NCBI GenBank assembly: GCA_030272155.1
Contig: CP126202.1
Location: 1,798,001 to 1,862,000 of the forward strand
Length of the DNA stretch: 64,000 nucleotides
Reading direction: 5' to 3'
DNA from: Tetradesmus obliquus
Lineage: Eukaryota > Chlorophyta > Chlorophyceae > Sphaeropleales > Scenedesmaceae
This document shows positions 37,773 to 47,028 of the stretch, in pieces; the stretch's first letter is position 1; each line of letters starts with the position of its first letter. Below the pieces are notes generated by a model that worked only from the letters and a program-made list of their open reading frames with translations, was not told the DNA's origin and ran no database searches. The translations under genes were made by a program, and so were the position numbers.

Positions 37773-38521
37773 CCTACACTGCAGCTGTAGCCTCTACCTT
37801 GTCAGAGAAGCCAAACTTCATCTGCAGCTGCTGGTGCTCCTGGTCCACGTCCTGCTGCTGCAGCTCAAACTGCTGCTGATCCATCTCCTGCAGCCTGCAG
37901 CAGCAGCAGCAGCAGTAGCAGCAGCAGCAGCAGCGACAGCATCATTGTCACAATGTTTGATATGCATGCATGCATGCGTGCGTTCCTGCAATTTGCACAT
38001 ACCTGCTGCTGGTGTCCTAGTGGTGCAGCTGTGCCGCTGTGCCAACCAGCAACAGCAACAAAAATGATATTCCTGACGCAGCTGCAAATTTCATCAGGCT
38101 GATGCACACTGCTGCATGTGTGCAGCCATCTTCTTGTGAAGATACGCAACAGCATGCGTGCAGCCATTTCTTGCGAAGGTACGCACACATTCAATCTGTT
38201 AACGTGACAGTGCAGCAACTACGCTTGCCTGTGTGCTTCCTCGTGCGAGTCCAGCTCATGCAGAGCCAGCAGCGCCCCACAGCCAGCTGAGCAGTAGACC
38301 TTCTGCTCGTCTGCATCATCTAGGTAGCCACCTTCATCGTCTTCTTCATCATCGTCTATATGTACAGCCGCATGCTGATGCTGCAGCTGCTGCTGTGACC
38401 GCTGAGCTGCTGCGGCTGCAGGAGGCTCATCTTCAAAGTGCAGGGCAACATGCACTTCGATTTCGCTTTGTGAGCAGAACAGAGAGCAGATAGGGCAGCT
38501 AACTAGGTCATCATTATCCAT
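24082..38521 (-). CDS. Peptidase family C78 (UFSP/ZUP1-like cysteine protease) with zinc fingers, containing nested genes
   Basis: Nine exons in phase: 38229-38521, 37798-37894, 37412-37494, 36814-36965, 35521-35676, 34186-34353, 25783-26499, 25177-25348, 24082-24241; 665 residues. There is an N-terminal C2H2-like finger (CPIC with H...H, residues 9-30), an acidic stretch, and a CCHC knuckle (CFRCGQAGHWSVEC). The catalytic core has GWGCGFRNIQM (Cys about residue 226), EAAWAAGFDPGG, KWVGTTEAAALLRYFG, a Gly/Ser-rich insert, WIWAYF, PLYLQHEGHSRTVVG (His) and LVILDPG (Asp). C78 enzymes cleave UFM1 or, in the ZUP1 branch, K63-linked ubiquitin; N-terminal C2H2 fingers favour ZUP1. A degenerate ZZ-like motif sits in the insert and lacks its middle Cys pair. 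Intron 1 starts with GC. The 7.7 kb intron 6 holds two plus-strand genes. Several exons have multiple tandem copies, so exon choice at 35521-35676, 34186-34353 and 24082-24241 is my judgement: these copies continue furthest. Confidence 0.8.
24320..25030. repeat. Five upstream copies of the C78 protease last-exon start
   Basis: Copies at about 24325-24400, 24490-24545, 24598-24675, 24765-24832 and 24950-25028 match the terminal exon start at 24165-24241. Three keep the frame KQGWQRRVKRGMASLSRKPEYQV with a usable acceptor; two are decayed. Confidence 0.9.
25410..25455. repeat. Copy of the start of C78 protease exon 8
   Basis: Matches the acceptor side of exon 8 (25303-25352), the segment that encodes the catalytic-His motif, with a few changes. 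Confidence 0.75.
26761..29166 (+). CDS. PAP/fibrillin (plastid-lipid-associated) family protein, nested in the C78 protease intron
   Basis: Six exons proposed: 26761-26825 (tentative), 27035-27200, 27532-27595, 27978-28054, 28319-28518, 29019-29166; 239 residues, near the usual family size. The core reads WLELLQAPGTHWRLVFTA, KGGVYFPIAACQ, FENGVFLGPIASLTFNGPY, LTFDVVKMNIGLGPWRF, PFFLYAYIDRDIVVARG and GGLAVWQR, which resembles the lipocalin-like PAP/fibrillin domain of plastoglobule and thylakoid proteins. The first exon is uncertain. Another candidate, at 26936-26989, encodes a basic Ser/Ala/Arg-rich stretch that looks like a transit peptide, but I could not join it in phase with a normal-sized intron. 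Exons 5 and 6 are preceded by one and two tandem partial copies of their 5' ends. TGTAA lies 44 bases after the stop. A plastid location follows from the family, not from direct evidence. Confidence 0.65.
28215..28275. repeat. Copy of the start of PAP/fibrillin exon 5
   Basis: A partial copy of the exon starting at 28319. It keeps the GCCGCAG acceptor and the AAQADFEN coding stretch. Confidence 0.8.
28800..28990. repeat. Two copies of the start of PAP/fibrillin last exon
   Basis: Copies at 28799-28863 and 28920-28987 match the real exon start at 29019. Each is preceded by a (CTG)n run ending in CTGCAG and keeps the KKLPFFLYAY frame. Confidence 0.9.
29210..29214 (+). terminator. Poly(A) signal TGTAA of the PAP/fibrillin gene
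   Basis: TGTAA 44 bases after the stop codon, on the coding strand. It marks the probable 3' end of this nested gene before the methyltransferase gene starts at 29753. Confidence 0.55.
29753..32622 (+). CDS. FkbM-type SAM-dependent methyltransferase, nested in the C78 protease intron
   Basis: Six exons in phase: 29753-29903, 30078-30278, 30589-30763, 31588-31713, 32050-32131, 32470-32622; 295 residues. Exon 2 has the SAM-binding motif VVLDCGANVGSFA followed by IYCLEPMP, as in FkbM methyltransferases. Later blocks are FAYYPRLTAMSSMYP, TVSQLI and LLKINVERAEWDVLAGI, also typical. The family methylates oxygen atoms of varied small molecules or glycans, so the substrate here is open. The acceptor of exon 4 is a CAGCAG (NAGNAG) site that could add one residue. 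The exon 3 donor end is repeated three more times downstream, and the exon 6 start has two decayed copies upstream. It lies 586 bases after the PAP/fibrillin gene, on the same strand, inside an intron of the opposite-strand protease gene. Confidence 0.85.
30875..31375. repeat. Three copies of the end of methyltransferase exon 3
   Basis: Copies at about 30875-30968, 31074-31165 and 31270-31375 match the real end at 30676-30768, including the CGGTGAGC donor. Spacing is about 200 bases. Confidence 0.9.
32279..32430. repeat. Copies of the start of methyltransferase exon 6
   Basis: Two partial copies (32279-32320, and a shorter one at 32400-32422) of the acceptor side at 32464-32510. Confidence 0.8.
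32785..33020. repeat. Copies of the methyltransferase 3' end beyond the stop
   Basis: A copy at 32785-32852 of the coding end at 32556-32620 and a shorter one at 32975-33015. Both lie past the stop codon at 32622. Confidence 0.8.
33021..34061. other. Part of C78 intron 6 beyond the nested genes
   Basis: The longest frame here (33217-33750, minus) lacks family features. A CT-rich stretch is near 33820. Nothing else seen. Confidence 0.5.
34062..34140. repeat. Copy of the end of C78 protease exon 6
   Basis: Encodes RKWVGTTEAAALLRYFG again with a GTGAGTG donor, downstream of the chosen exon 34186-34353. It could be an alternative exon end. Confidence 0.85.
34490..34775. repeat. Two copies of the start of C78 protease exon 6
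   Basis: Copies at 34500-34570 and 34692-34775 match the AASLQAWLEAAWAAGF region. The upstream one has lost two bases and shifts frame. Confidence 0.85.
34965..35400. repeat. Two copies of the 3' part of C78 protease exon 5
   Basis: Copies at about 34967-35055 and 35328-35403 match the QASHQLLRG...AALFGG segment of the real exon (35521-35606). One keeps a GTGAGT donor. Confidence 0.85.
35735..36310. repeat. Five upstream copies of the catalytic-Cys exon of the C78 protease
   Basis: Copies at about 35735-35812, 35866-35935, 35988-36062, 36110-36182 and 36238-36310 match 35608-35680. Spacing is about 120-135 bases. At least three keep an intact GFHSG...GWGCGFRNIQMQ frame after a TGCAG acceptor. 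Confidence 0.92.
36370..36725. repeat. Copies of the end of C78 protease exon 4
   Basis: Copies at about 36660-36720 and 36525-36585, with a shorter one near 36370-36405, match the donor end at 36811-36873 (QACFEAQPKPHSVVLLSG). Confidence 0.85.
37143..37200. repeat. Decayed copy of the zinc-knuckle exon end
   Basis: Matches the exon 3 end at 37412-37470 but the last zinc-binding Cys reads Phe, so it would not make a working CCHC knuckle. Confidence 0.75.
37722..37770. repeat. CTG microsatellite in C78 protease intron 2
   Basis: 49 bases of pure TGC repeat on the plus strand, just after the exon 2 donor; the transcript reads (CAG)n. Confidence 0.92.
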
Positions 38522-39005
38522 TCTGACTGTATTTGGTTGTGATAGAATAGGCTAGCAGCAGCAGCAGTAGCAGCAGCAGGTCGGCAGTGCTGTCCTTTGT
38601 GTGTGATGGTACAACACAACATATGCACCAGCTCAGCACACGTTATACGGCTTTCTGCTTAGATATAGATGCTATGCGCTGGAATCCAGTTGCATTAGGC
38701 GTTTGCGATGATTCAAACAGCTGTAGCAACATCAAAGACTGGGGTTTTCTTATCATTGAACACTTGCACAGACAAGCCCGCAGGGGTGTAGCACCTGTAG
38801 TCAATCGTGGCGTTTGAGCGAGAACTCTAGCTTTGCTATCGTCGTGAACGCTTGCGCATTTGGATCAAGATGCTACCGCTAGCGTTTGGCGTGTCGATGC
38901 TGCACATCCCAAACTTGCTTTTGGGTAAAGACTATCTAGTTCGAACGACACACGCAATGGCAGTGAGCTTGTGCCAACCATACCGGGGCAGGTGAGTACA
39001 GCAGG
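38522..39005. promoter_or_regulatory. Divergent promoter region
   Basis: 484 bases between the start of the minus-strand C78 protease and the plus-strand small protein. No clear TATA box. An ATG at 38870 opens a 41-codon frame ending in TGA just before 39000, which could be an upstream ORF. Confidence 0.35.
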
Positions 39006-39757
39006 ATGCTCCAACATTCGGTTCTGCAAATTTTGTCCCCTCGGGGCCTGCCTGAGGCTGATCTCCGCTTTTACTGCCCTTCACGGCAACCTACTGTCGA
39101 CTACGATCGCAAAACAGCAAGCGCTACAAGCAGATGGTGGGTCACCCAGCACAGTCAGCGCAGCAGTTGCACCTTGGCACTGCAGGTGCATCTCCAACAT
39201 GTTGTCTAACACATCCCCGTGCTTGCGCAGCAAGTGGTTCTGTAACGCAGGTTGTGTTCACGGGCAGTAACTTCTGCTGCACATGCAATAGCTTCAAAGC
39301 CTCGTGTGGCTCTGGCAAGTGCCCTTGCAAGCAACAGACCACAGCAACAACCTGTGAACCAACAGGGCTTTGTGTGCAAACACCATTTTTTCAGGTTGAC
39401 TACTACCAATGGAAGCTGGAGCGACGCTACGAGCGCAGCATGACATACAAGGTAGGCCACACTCTGCAGGAGCAGCGGCACCACCCACCACTGCTTGCCA
39501 CAGGAACTTGCTTTCTAGTACTGCTCGCTTGCTGTTGTCAGCAACAAATGCTTGTTGACTGAGCACGCCGCAGCTTGAGGCTCCTCACCGCCCTCTGCTG
39601 TTTGTGCTACTCTTGCTTTTCTTCAAATTGCTGCTGTGTGGGTGCTGGGCTGCAGAGCACTGCCTTCTGCCATGATGCGCTGGTGTGGTGGACTGTGCTG
39701 TACCAGCTGCTGCGGCTGGCACAGCTGGCAGAATCTATGATGAGTGGCATGCGCTGA
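39006..39757 (+). CDS. Small unrecognised protein, three exons
   Basis: Proposed exons 39006-39185, 39395-39451 and 39656-39757, all phase 0, giving 112 residues. Support is the presence of good donors and acceptors (a TTTTTTCAG acceptor before exon 2 and TGCAG before exon 3) and a coding look free of repeats: LRFYCPSRQPTVDYDRK, YYQWKLERRYERSMTYK, ALVWWTVLYQLLRLAQ. The last part could be a short membrane or amphipathic helix. The last exon's end, including the stop, is copied three times downstream with CAG/CCG tracts. I recognise no family. It diverges from the C78 protease gene, whose start is 484 bases away. An alternative upstream frame with a Cys-rich stretch joins exon 2 without splicing. 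Confidence 0.38.
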
Positions 39758-40012
39758 GGCAGTGCTGTTATGACAGCAGCAGCACCAGCAGCAGCACCAG
39801 CAGCGGCAGCAGCAGCAGCAGCAGCAGCATGCCTGCTGTTGTACAGCTGGCAGAGGCCATTATGAGTGGCATGCGCTGATGCAGAGAAAGCTGCCGCCGC
39901 CGCCGCCGCAGCAGCAGCCGCAGCAGCAGCAGCAGCATGCCTGCTGTTGTACCGCTGGCAGAGGCCGTGGTGAGTGGCATACGCTGATGCAGAGAAAGCC
40001 GCCGCCGCCGCC

Positions 40013-40061
<49 letters not shown>

Positions 40062-40132
40062 GCCTGCTGTTGTACCGCTGGCAGCGGCCATGATCAGTGG
40101 AATGCGCTGATGCAGGGAAAGCCGCCGCCGCC

Positions 40133-40180
<48 letters not shown>

Positions 40181-40190
40181 CTGGCCATAT
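39718..40190. repeat. Array of the 3' end of the small protein gene with CAG/CCG tracts
   Basis: The last coding segment (CTGGCAGAATCTATG...TGA) is repeated three times at about 39840, 39950 and 40073. Each copy is followed by GATGCAGAGAAAG, a CCGCCG run and a growing CAG run of up to about 50 bases. Unit length is about 110-125 bases. Confidence 0.9.
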
Positions 40191-41708
40191 GATGCGCCTG
40201 CAGTCACCCGTGCCGTCCTTTCATACTTGTTGCGTCACTGCCAAGGATGGATCTTACTTCAGCAGAGTGTGAGTGTTCCATACATCGCAAGTTTTGTGCC
40301 ACTACCCCGCCTTTTGTATGCACGTGCCAAGCATGGGCCCAGTGGTGTAGCATGCATACTTCCCAGCTGATGTGGCCCCTGGCATGCCAGGAGACGTTTG
40401 AAAAGAGTTTGAGTGTTGACTTGTAGGCTGCGCAGTAGCACAGCTAGCGCCAGTTTTGCAGTGTAGGAGGTGTGCGCTGGAAGAGTCAATCGACTGCGTT
40501 CAATGTACCATACTTTTGTCTGCAGATGCAGCAAGTTGTACAACAGAACACATCAGCTGCCAGCCTGCAAAGGCATTTGTAAAAGTAGCACCTGTTCCAT
40601 GTTGTGAGCAAGTACATGTTTTGAAAACTTGGTATGGCAGCATCAGCATGGCAACGGCCAGCCTGCATGCGCCTTTGAGTTTATCAGCTGACAAGCATCC
40701 TGCAGGGCGGCAGTTTAGACAGCAGCTGATGCAGCAGGCACATTGGATAGGGTGTGTTTGGCATGTCTGGCCCTATTGTATAGGGTGTGTTTGGCATGTT
40801 GTGTTGCTTGCGCCTGCATGTATGTGGTGCATCGAGTTCAGCTGTTGCTGGCGGCAAAAGTCTTTTGTGCTGGCAGTGTTGCGTTGGTTGTTGCAGACGC
40901 ACCCGTCGGCATTGCTATACATGCATACCCACCTTAATGGATTAGGATGGCCACGCTTTTAGATGCCAACAGCCACTTCAGTAAAGCTCAAGCATGTCAT
41001 TGGGAACCAACAGCACAGTTCTTCGTGCAGCTCTGATGCCTGCATCTCACCCTGCTTGCATCTGTGTGGAAGTGGCAGCACAGCTGTCACGTATGGTTAG
41101 GAGCATCCAATCAGGCCTTGCCAATGTGCTGCTGTTTACCGCCTGAGGTGTTTCGTTCTGCCAGGCTGTGTTCATGCTTGCTTGCCTGTACCCTGGCCTC
41201 TATGACTGCTTGGTCATGCGCTCTGTGCATAGTAGCAATGCTGTCACGATTTATACTTCATCCATCCATGGTTTGTGCAAGGCAAGAAATGCTGCCTGAT
41301 GCTGAGTCACCATATGTGTCATATGGAGGCTTCAGGCTGTAGCCTGATAGGCATGCGCTTAGTACCGACAGGCTGGGCAACTGTTGGTTGACGCAGTTGC
41401 GTTGGCCTAGGCTGGCACCAAATGCTTCAGCAGTGGCCCAGCTGCTTTGAATGCTCAAACCCTGTTATATGATTTGTAACAAGCCCTGGCACGTCTGCTG
41501 TTGTTTGCAGATTCTGCTGATGGGCCTTGTTGAGGTTGGTGGATTGTTGCGGCTCGAAGAGTTGTGGGCAAGACTATCGCGGAGAGCCAAGACGTTGTTG
41601 AGTAACCCCTGTAGTGCCTTCTCACATCAGTGTGAACATCTGCTGCTTTGGTAAACCTTGTTCAGCAGAAAATATGTATTTGATTGACTATTGACGGCAG
41701 CAAGAAGC
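40191..41708. other. Intergenic, nothing recognised
   Basis: Between the small-protein 3' array and the large low-complexity gene. A TAGGGTGTGTTTGGCATGT-like unit repeats at 40746-40800. A frame at 41506-41654 is hydrophobic/basic but unsupported. Confidence 0.45.
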
Positions 41709-44376
41709 ATGGCTGGCTGCAGCTCGGAGCTTTCGATGGAGAAGCAGAAGAGTGGCAAGAAAAAGCTGGGGAGCTGGCTCAAAAAGCTGGTGCAGCACAA
41801 GGACAAGGGGCTCGATCACCAGCACAGAGATTTCAGAATTTCTGAGCTGCAGTATCTCTCACCGCTGAGCGCCCACAGTAACCGGAAGAAGCAGCACTTG
41901 GCCACGCAGCAGCTAGCAGCACGTCATGCGCAGGATGATTGTGGACAACAGCTCGCCTCATCCGATCAAGAGGCCAGCCAAGTGGCCAGGTGCGTGCATG
42001 CTCCGCAGCAGGTCCCGTTGACTCGTACCAACCTTCAAACGCAGCAGCAGCTGGCCACCTGTGGCGATCAACGGCTCACATTGGATGCATGTTGCCTTGT
42101 GCAGGATTGAGGACCAAGGATTGCTGTCTAGCTACGCGTCTGAGCACTATGGCAGCGAGTGCAGCCTGTCAGAGTCTGTCAGGGCTGCCACTGCACACAT
42201 GGCAACGCTGCGCAGCCTGCTGGTCAACCACATAACAGAAACACAAGAGGCCAGGACTGTAAATGGCAAGCTTACGGGCCCAAACCTTTTGGAGGCCCTG
42301 CAGGAGCGCCAGCACCAGCTTGCAGGTGGGCAGCTGATTTGCCGCTTCATTTGCAGCAGCATGTGTCACCACGTCGGACATTGTCAGCCCTGCCATTTGA
42401 GCAGCACCTGCAAACATGCATCTGCTCTGCCAGCGCAGATCACCCTGCACGTATGTAACGTAAAGCCAAAGCACCCATCCTCCACTGCGCGTGCCTGCCA
42501 ACGCACACCACAAGCCATGTCATCGTCACACATGCAACCCTGCTTGCTGCTGCTGCTTGCTGTCCTGCAGGCGCGACAGCCAGCCGCAGCAGCAGCAGGC
42601 CCTGCAGCAGCAGCCGGCACCCGCCAGGCAGCCCAGGCACAGCAGACAGCCGCGTGCAGGCCCTCATGGCAGACCAGATGCAGCTGCTGGACCTAGTTGG
42701 CACGCTGATTGATGACCACAGGCGCTGCCTGCTGGAGCAGCAGCGGCTGCGGGAGCAGCTGGCGGCCATGCAGCAGGCGCTGCATAGTGAACGGCTGGAC
42801 AAAGACAGGGTTGCAGCGCTGGCTGATGTCAGGTGGGTGAGAAGAGAGGGAAGTTGGGTGTGGGTCCTCGCACCATTCAAGACGATATGAGCCACAGCAG
42901 GATGAGCGCAGGGTTTCGGATGTGTTTCTTGCAAGGCAAAGGTAGGTCCTGGCCGGGCTGTGTCACAGCTATATCAACAGCTGCTGTAGCTGCATGTATG
43001 CGAGCAGTTGGCGGCGATGCAGCAGGCGCTGCACAGCAAGCGGCGGGACAAGGACAGGGTGGCAGCGCTGGCTGACGTCAAGTGAATGGGGATTTTGCTG
43101 CTTGCAGGAAGAGCTTGCTTAATGCACTGTCTAGTGTGTAATGGTTGGCCCTACACATGCAAATTGCACTGATTCTTGCTTTTTCATGCTTTCCTGCAGG
43201 CTTAAGGAGGCCTCCAGGGCACAAGCGCAAGACTTGTAATTGAAAAATCACACGATGGTTATATCCAGCGCTCGATTTGCATACCGATTGCGCTGACACT
43301 TGCTTTTTGCGTTTTCCTGCAGGTCCGAGGAGGCCTCCAGGGCTCAGGCAGACCTCGCGGCCGCATCAGCAGCAGTGCAGCAGCTGCACACCAAGCGAGC
43401 CATCAGCAGCAGACGCATCCAGCTTCCCCCGGCAGACCCGGCAGCAGCAGCAGTAGTATACCAAAACAGCCACCAGGCCGGTGGTGGTGAGAGGCAGTCT
43501 GTGTCTGTGCTGAGTGATGTTGAGCAGGAGTGCAGCAGCAGCGCTGCAGTGCAGCCGGTCAGCGGCAGCGGCCGGGGTGAGGTTAGGCGGGAGGATGGCT
43601 GGCAGTTAAAAGCTGCAGGTGAGAGCGGCGGTGCTGGTGGTGCGCTAACTACAGCGTGCCTAGTTGTTGGGACGGCGTGTTGGTCGGTTGAGTATAGCTG
43701 GTTGTGACAGGCAGTGCTTGCATGAGTGCATGCAGGCCCTGGCGTGGATACAACGTTGTTCTGAACAAGATGCTTGTGTTGCTGCCATCCTACCCAACAA
43801 CGCCTGCTAACGCCTGTACCACTGCCTGTGCGTGGATTGGCAGGTGCTCCCATCGATGCCAGCACACAGCCTCTGGCAGCAGGCGCAGCAGCAGCTGCAC
43901 CGCTGGGCGCCAGGAGCAGCAGCAACAGCAGCACGCAGGCGCGCCGCACAGCAAGCAGCGGCACTGTGCAGGCGCGCAGCAGCAGCGGCAGCAGCAGCAG
44001 CAAGGGCGCAAACAGCAAGCTTGCAGGCAGCCAAAAAGCTTCATTTCCTTGTGGCGCTGCCAGCAGCAGGAACAGCAGCAGGCGGGGTGCGGCGCCGCCT
44101 AGCGCAGCAGCACCCTCAGCAGCAGCAGCAGCAGCACCAGGCCAGCGTGTGCGGCAGCGAAGGCTGTTGGGTGGAGGCTCGCAGGGCAGCAGCAGCAGCG
44201 GCGGCGGCGGCAATTCGTCAAGTGTTGACTCAGCAGCTGGTGCGGAGGCTGAGACACACCAGGCTGGCACAGCAAGCAGCGGCAGCAGCAGAGGCAGGAA
44301 TGGTGATGAGGAGCAGCAAGCTGCTGGTGACGCCTCTGTGCATGTGCAGCTGGTTCAACAGCAGCAAGGGCATGTA

Positions 44377-44411
<35 letters not shown>

Positions 44412-45093
44412 CTCGGCTTTGAACCCAGCAACAGGGCAGCCAGTTAAGGAAGCAGCAGCAGCGGCAGCAGCAGCAGCAGCAGCGCCTTCTGCAGCAGCGA
44501 AGCTTGCGCAGCGGCAAGCCTCCGCACTCGAGACGCTGCTGCTGCAGCGGCTGCACAAGGGCAGCACAGCAATAGGCTTGCCAGATGCCCTGCAGCAGCA
44601 GCTGCTACATGCCAGCATTGACACAGATACCTCCTCGCTATCGATTGCGCTTGCTGGAGCAGATCCTGATGCTGCTGCTGCTGCAGCCGGGCTTACAAAG
44701 CAGCAGCTGCAGCAGCTGCTGCAGCGGCCATGGCGGGGGATGCAGCCGGGTGGCATTGTCAGCCAGGATGCATCACCAGCAAAAGCTCCAGCAGCAGCAG
44801 CAGCAGCGGCTGGTGTGGGGCTTGAGCAGAGGCCGAGGCGTAAGCAGTGGGAGCGACCTGGAAATGCTGCAAATATAGCGACAGTAGAGCCAGCAGCAGC
44901 GCTGGCAGCAGCAGCAGCAGCAGCAGCAGATGACAGCAGTGAATCAGAGAGTGACAGGGAGACTGCAGAGGATGGTGTAGCAGCAGATAGTGTAGCAGAG
45001 GGCAGCGACACTGACTGGTCAGATGACAGCAGAGCAGCAAGCAGCGGATCTGACAAAGATGACGCAGATGACGATGACGATGGCAGCAGCACT

Positions 45094-45124
<31 letters not shown>

Positions 45125-46223
45125 CAGACGGCAGCGAAGCAGCAGCTCCGCGGCAGCAGCAGGGCCGGCAGGACCTGACAGGCAGAGCAGCAGGACCGGC
45201 AGCAGCAGCTGGCGCTGGCAAGCGCCACGCTCAGCAGCAGCAGCAGCAGCAGCAGCGCGTGGCAGGCAGCCCTCACAGTGCTGCTGGCATGCGCAGCAGC
45301 AGCAACGGCAGCAGCTGGCCTGCCATGCAGATCTCCCTTCTGGCATCCAACTCAGCAGCCCTAGCAGGGCTCCAGCCGCCTCAGAATAATAACAATAACA
45401 GCCTTGTTATAACAAGTGGCGTGAAGCCGTCGCCATGTAAGCAGCGGCGGCTGAAGCAGAGCAGTAGGAGCCGCAGCCAGCCTATTCAGATCTCCTCATC
45501 GCTCGAGTCAGCAGAGACGCTGTCAGTTGCTACTACAACTGCAACTCGACATGCAGTGGGTTCAGGGTTTGGCAGCCGCAGCAGCAGCCTCGCAACCGCA
45601 GCCAGCTGCCTGCACTGCGGAGCAGATGCAGCAGCATGTACTTGTGGCTGCTATGAGGCTTGCAAAAGACACAGCAGGGCCAGCGGCAGCAGTAGCTGCG
45701 GGCAGCAGCAGCAGCGCAGCAGCGCTGGCAGCAGTAAGACAGCAACAGCAGCAGCAGCAGACAGGGTGGGCAGCTCTGTTGAGACGCTAGGCTCCTCCAT
45801 GTGCAGGAGAAAGCTGGGGCTGGGGCCTGCGGCCCCTGCTGCTGCTGCTGCTGCTGCTCCTCAGGCTGGTGAAGTGTCAGCCAGGCAGCAGCGGCAGCGG
45901 CAGCGGGTGACTCCACAGCAGCCCCAGCAGCAACAGCAGCAGCAGATGGGGCTGCAAATGCAGGAGGTAAGCAGCGGCACTGCAGATCCTCAAGCAGTGC
46001 ACAGCCACAGGCCTCAAGCAGCAGCAGCAGCAGCAGCCAGTGCTTTTGACAGTGACGACGAGCTGTCGAGTGCCTCTGACCTAGCCTGCGGCAGTGTGGC
46101 TTCTGCTGCCACTGGCTGCACCACCCTCAGCAACTTGGCTGGAGTGGATCTGCAGGCAGCTTCACAGGCAAAGCCCAGACCTGCTATTGTACCTCGCCTG
46201 GGCTTGCCTCTCACTGGCACAAC

Positions 46224-46261
<38 letters not shown>

Positions 46262-46992
46262 TGAAGTGCCAGGACAAGCCGGCAGCAGCAGCAGCGAGGC
46301 CAGGCAGCCAAGGGGAGAGGACAGCAAACAGGGCCCTGCTAATTGCGCAGCAGTGTGACATGGCACCGCTGATGTCACAGCCTGGCAGCAGTCGCAACAG
46401 GGGAGGGGTGAGCACACCACGCTCACAAGTAGGCACTCCCAGAAGCACTGCAAGCGGCTCAGCAGCAGCAGCAGCAGCGGATGCTGGAGGAGGGGCAGCA
46501 GCAGCAGCGCGGCAGCAGAGCTTCACTGCCAGGCAGCAGCAGCAGCAGCTTAGTGCGGCACAGGCTGCTGTAGCACCAGCAGGTGGCAGTACAACTGCTG
46601 CTGCTGGCAGTACAACTGCCACATCATCGCCTCGGGGTAGCAACAGCGCCAACAACTCTAGGCGCTGCTCAGCTGCAGGCAGTACAAATGGCGGTACAGT
46701 CGCCCCCAGCAGGGCCGGCAGTACAAATGGTGGTACTGCTGCCAGTAGGGCCAGCAGTACAAATGGCGGTACAGGTACTGCTGCTGGGCAGTACTGGGGG
46801 TCAAGTGCGGGCTCTTACCCAGCTAGTGCGGAACCTAGCAGGCAGCCAACCCCTACAGGGGAGCTTCCAGCTGGTTACATCTATGTGCCAGCTGCTGCTG
46901 CTGCTGCTGCGCTGCCAGCGGCTGGTGTTACTGCTGCTGCTGCTGCTGCTGCCGGCGAGCCGTTTGGGCCCCTGGTGGTCCAGCAAGAGCCT

Positions 46993-47028
<36 letters not shown>

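Noticed and set aside
24082-38521. Two separate broken C78 genes instead of one
   Set aside because: The halves are complementary, in order, on one strand, and join in phase 1 at TCAG/GTGAGC to CACAG/GC. Neither half duplicates the other's motifs.
38870-38998. ATG-started frame MLPLAFGVSML as first exon of the small protein
   Set aside because: Its GTGAGT donor would need an intron of about 12 bases to reach the next frame; it is probably an upstream ORF or chance.
39283-39394. Cys-rich CXC-like stretch (CTCNSFKASCGSGKC) in frame with exon 2 of the small protein, hinting at a transposon-type zinc motif
   Set aside because: No transposase domain, inverted repeats or start codon upstream; the TTTTTTCAG before exon 2 reads better as an acceptor. 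Kept only as an alternative.
41506-41654. Frame ILLMGLVEVGGLLRLEELWARLSRRAK as a final exon of the small-protein gene
   Set aside because: 1.7 kb beyond a complete stop-bearing exon and no intermediate exon found to link it.
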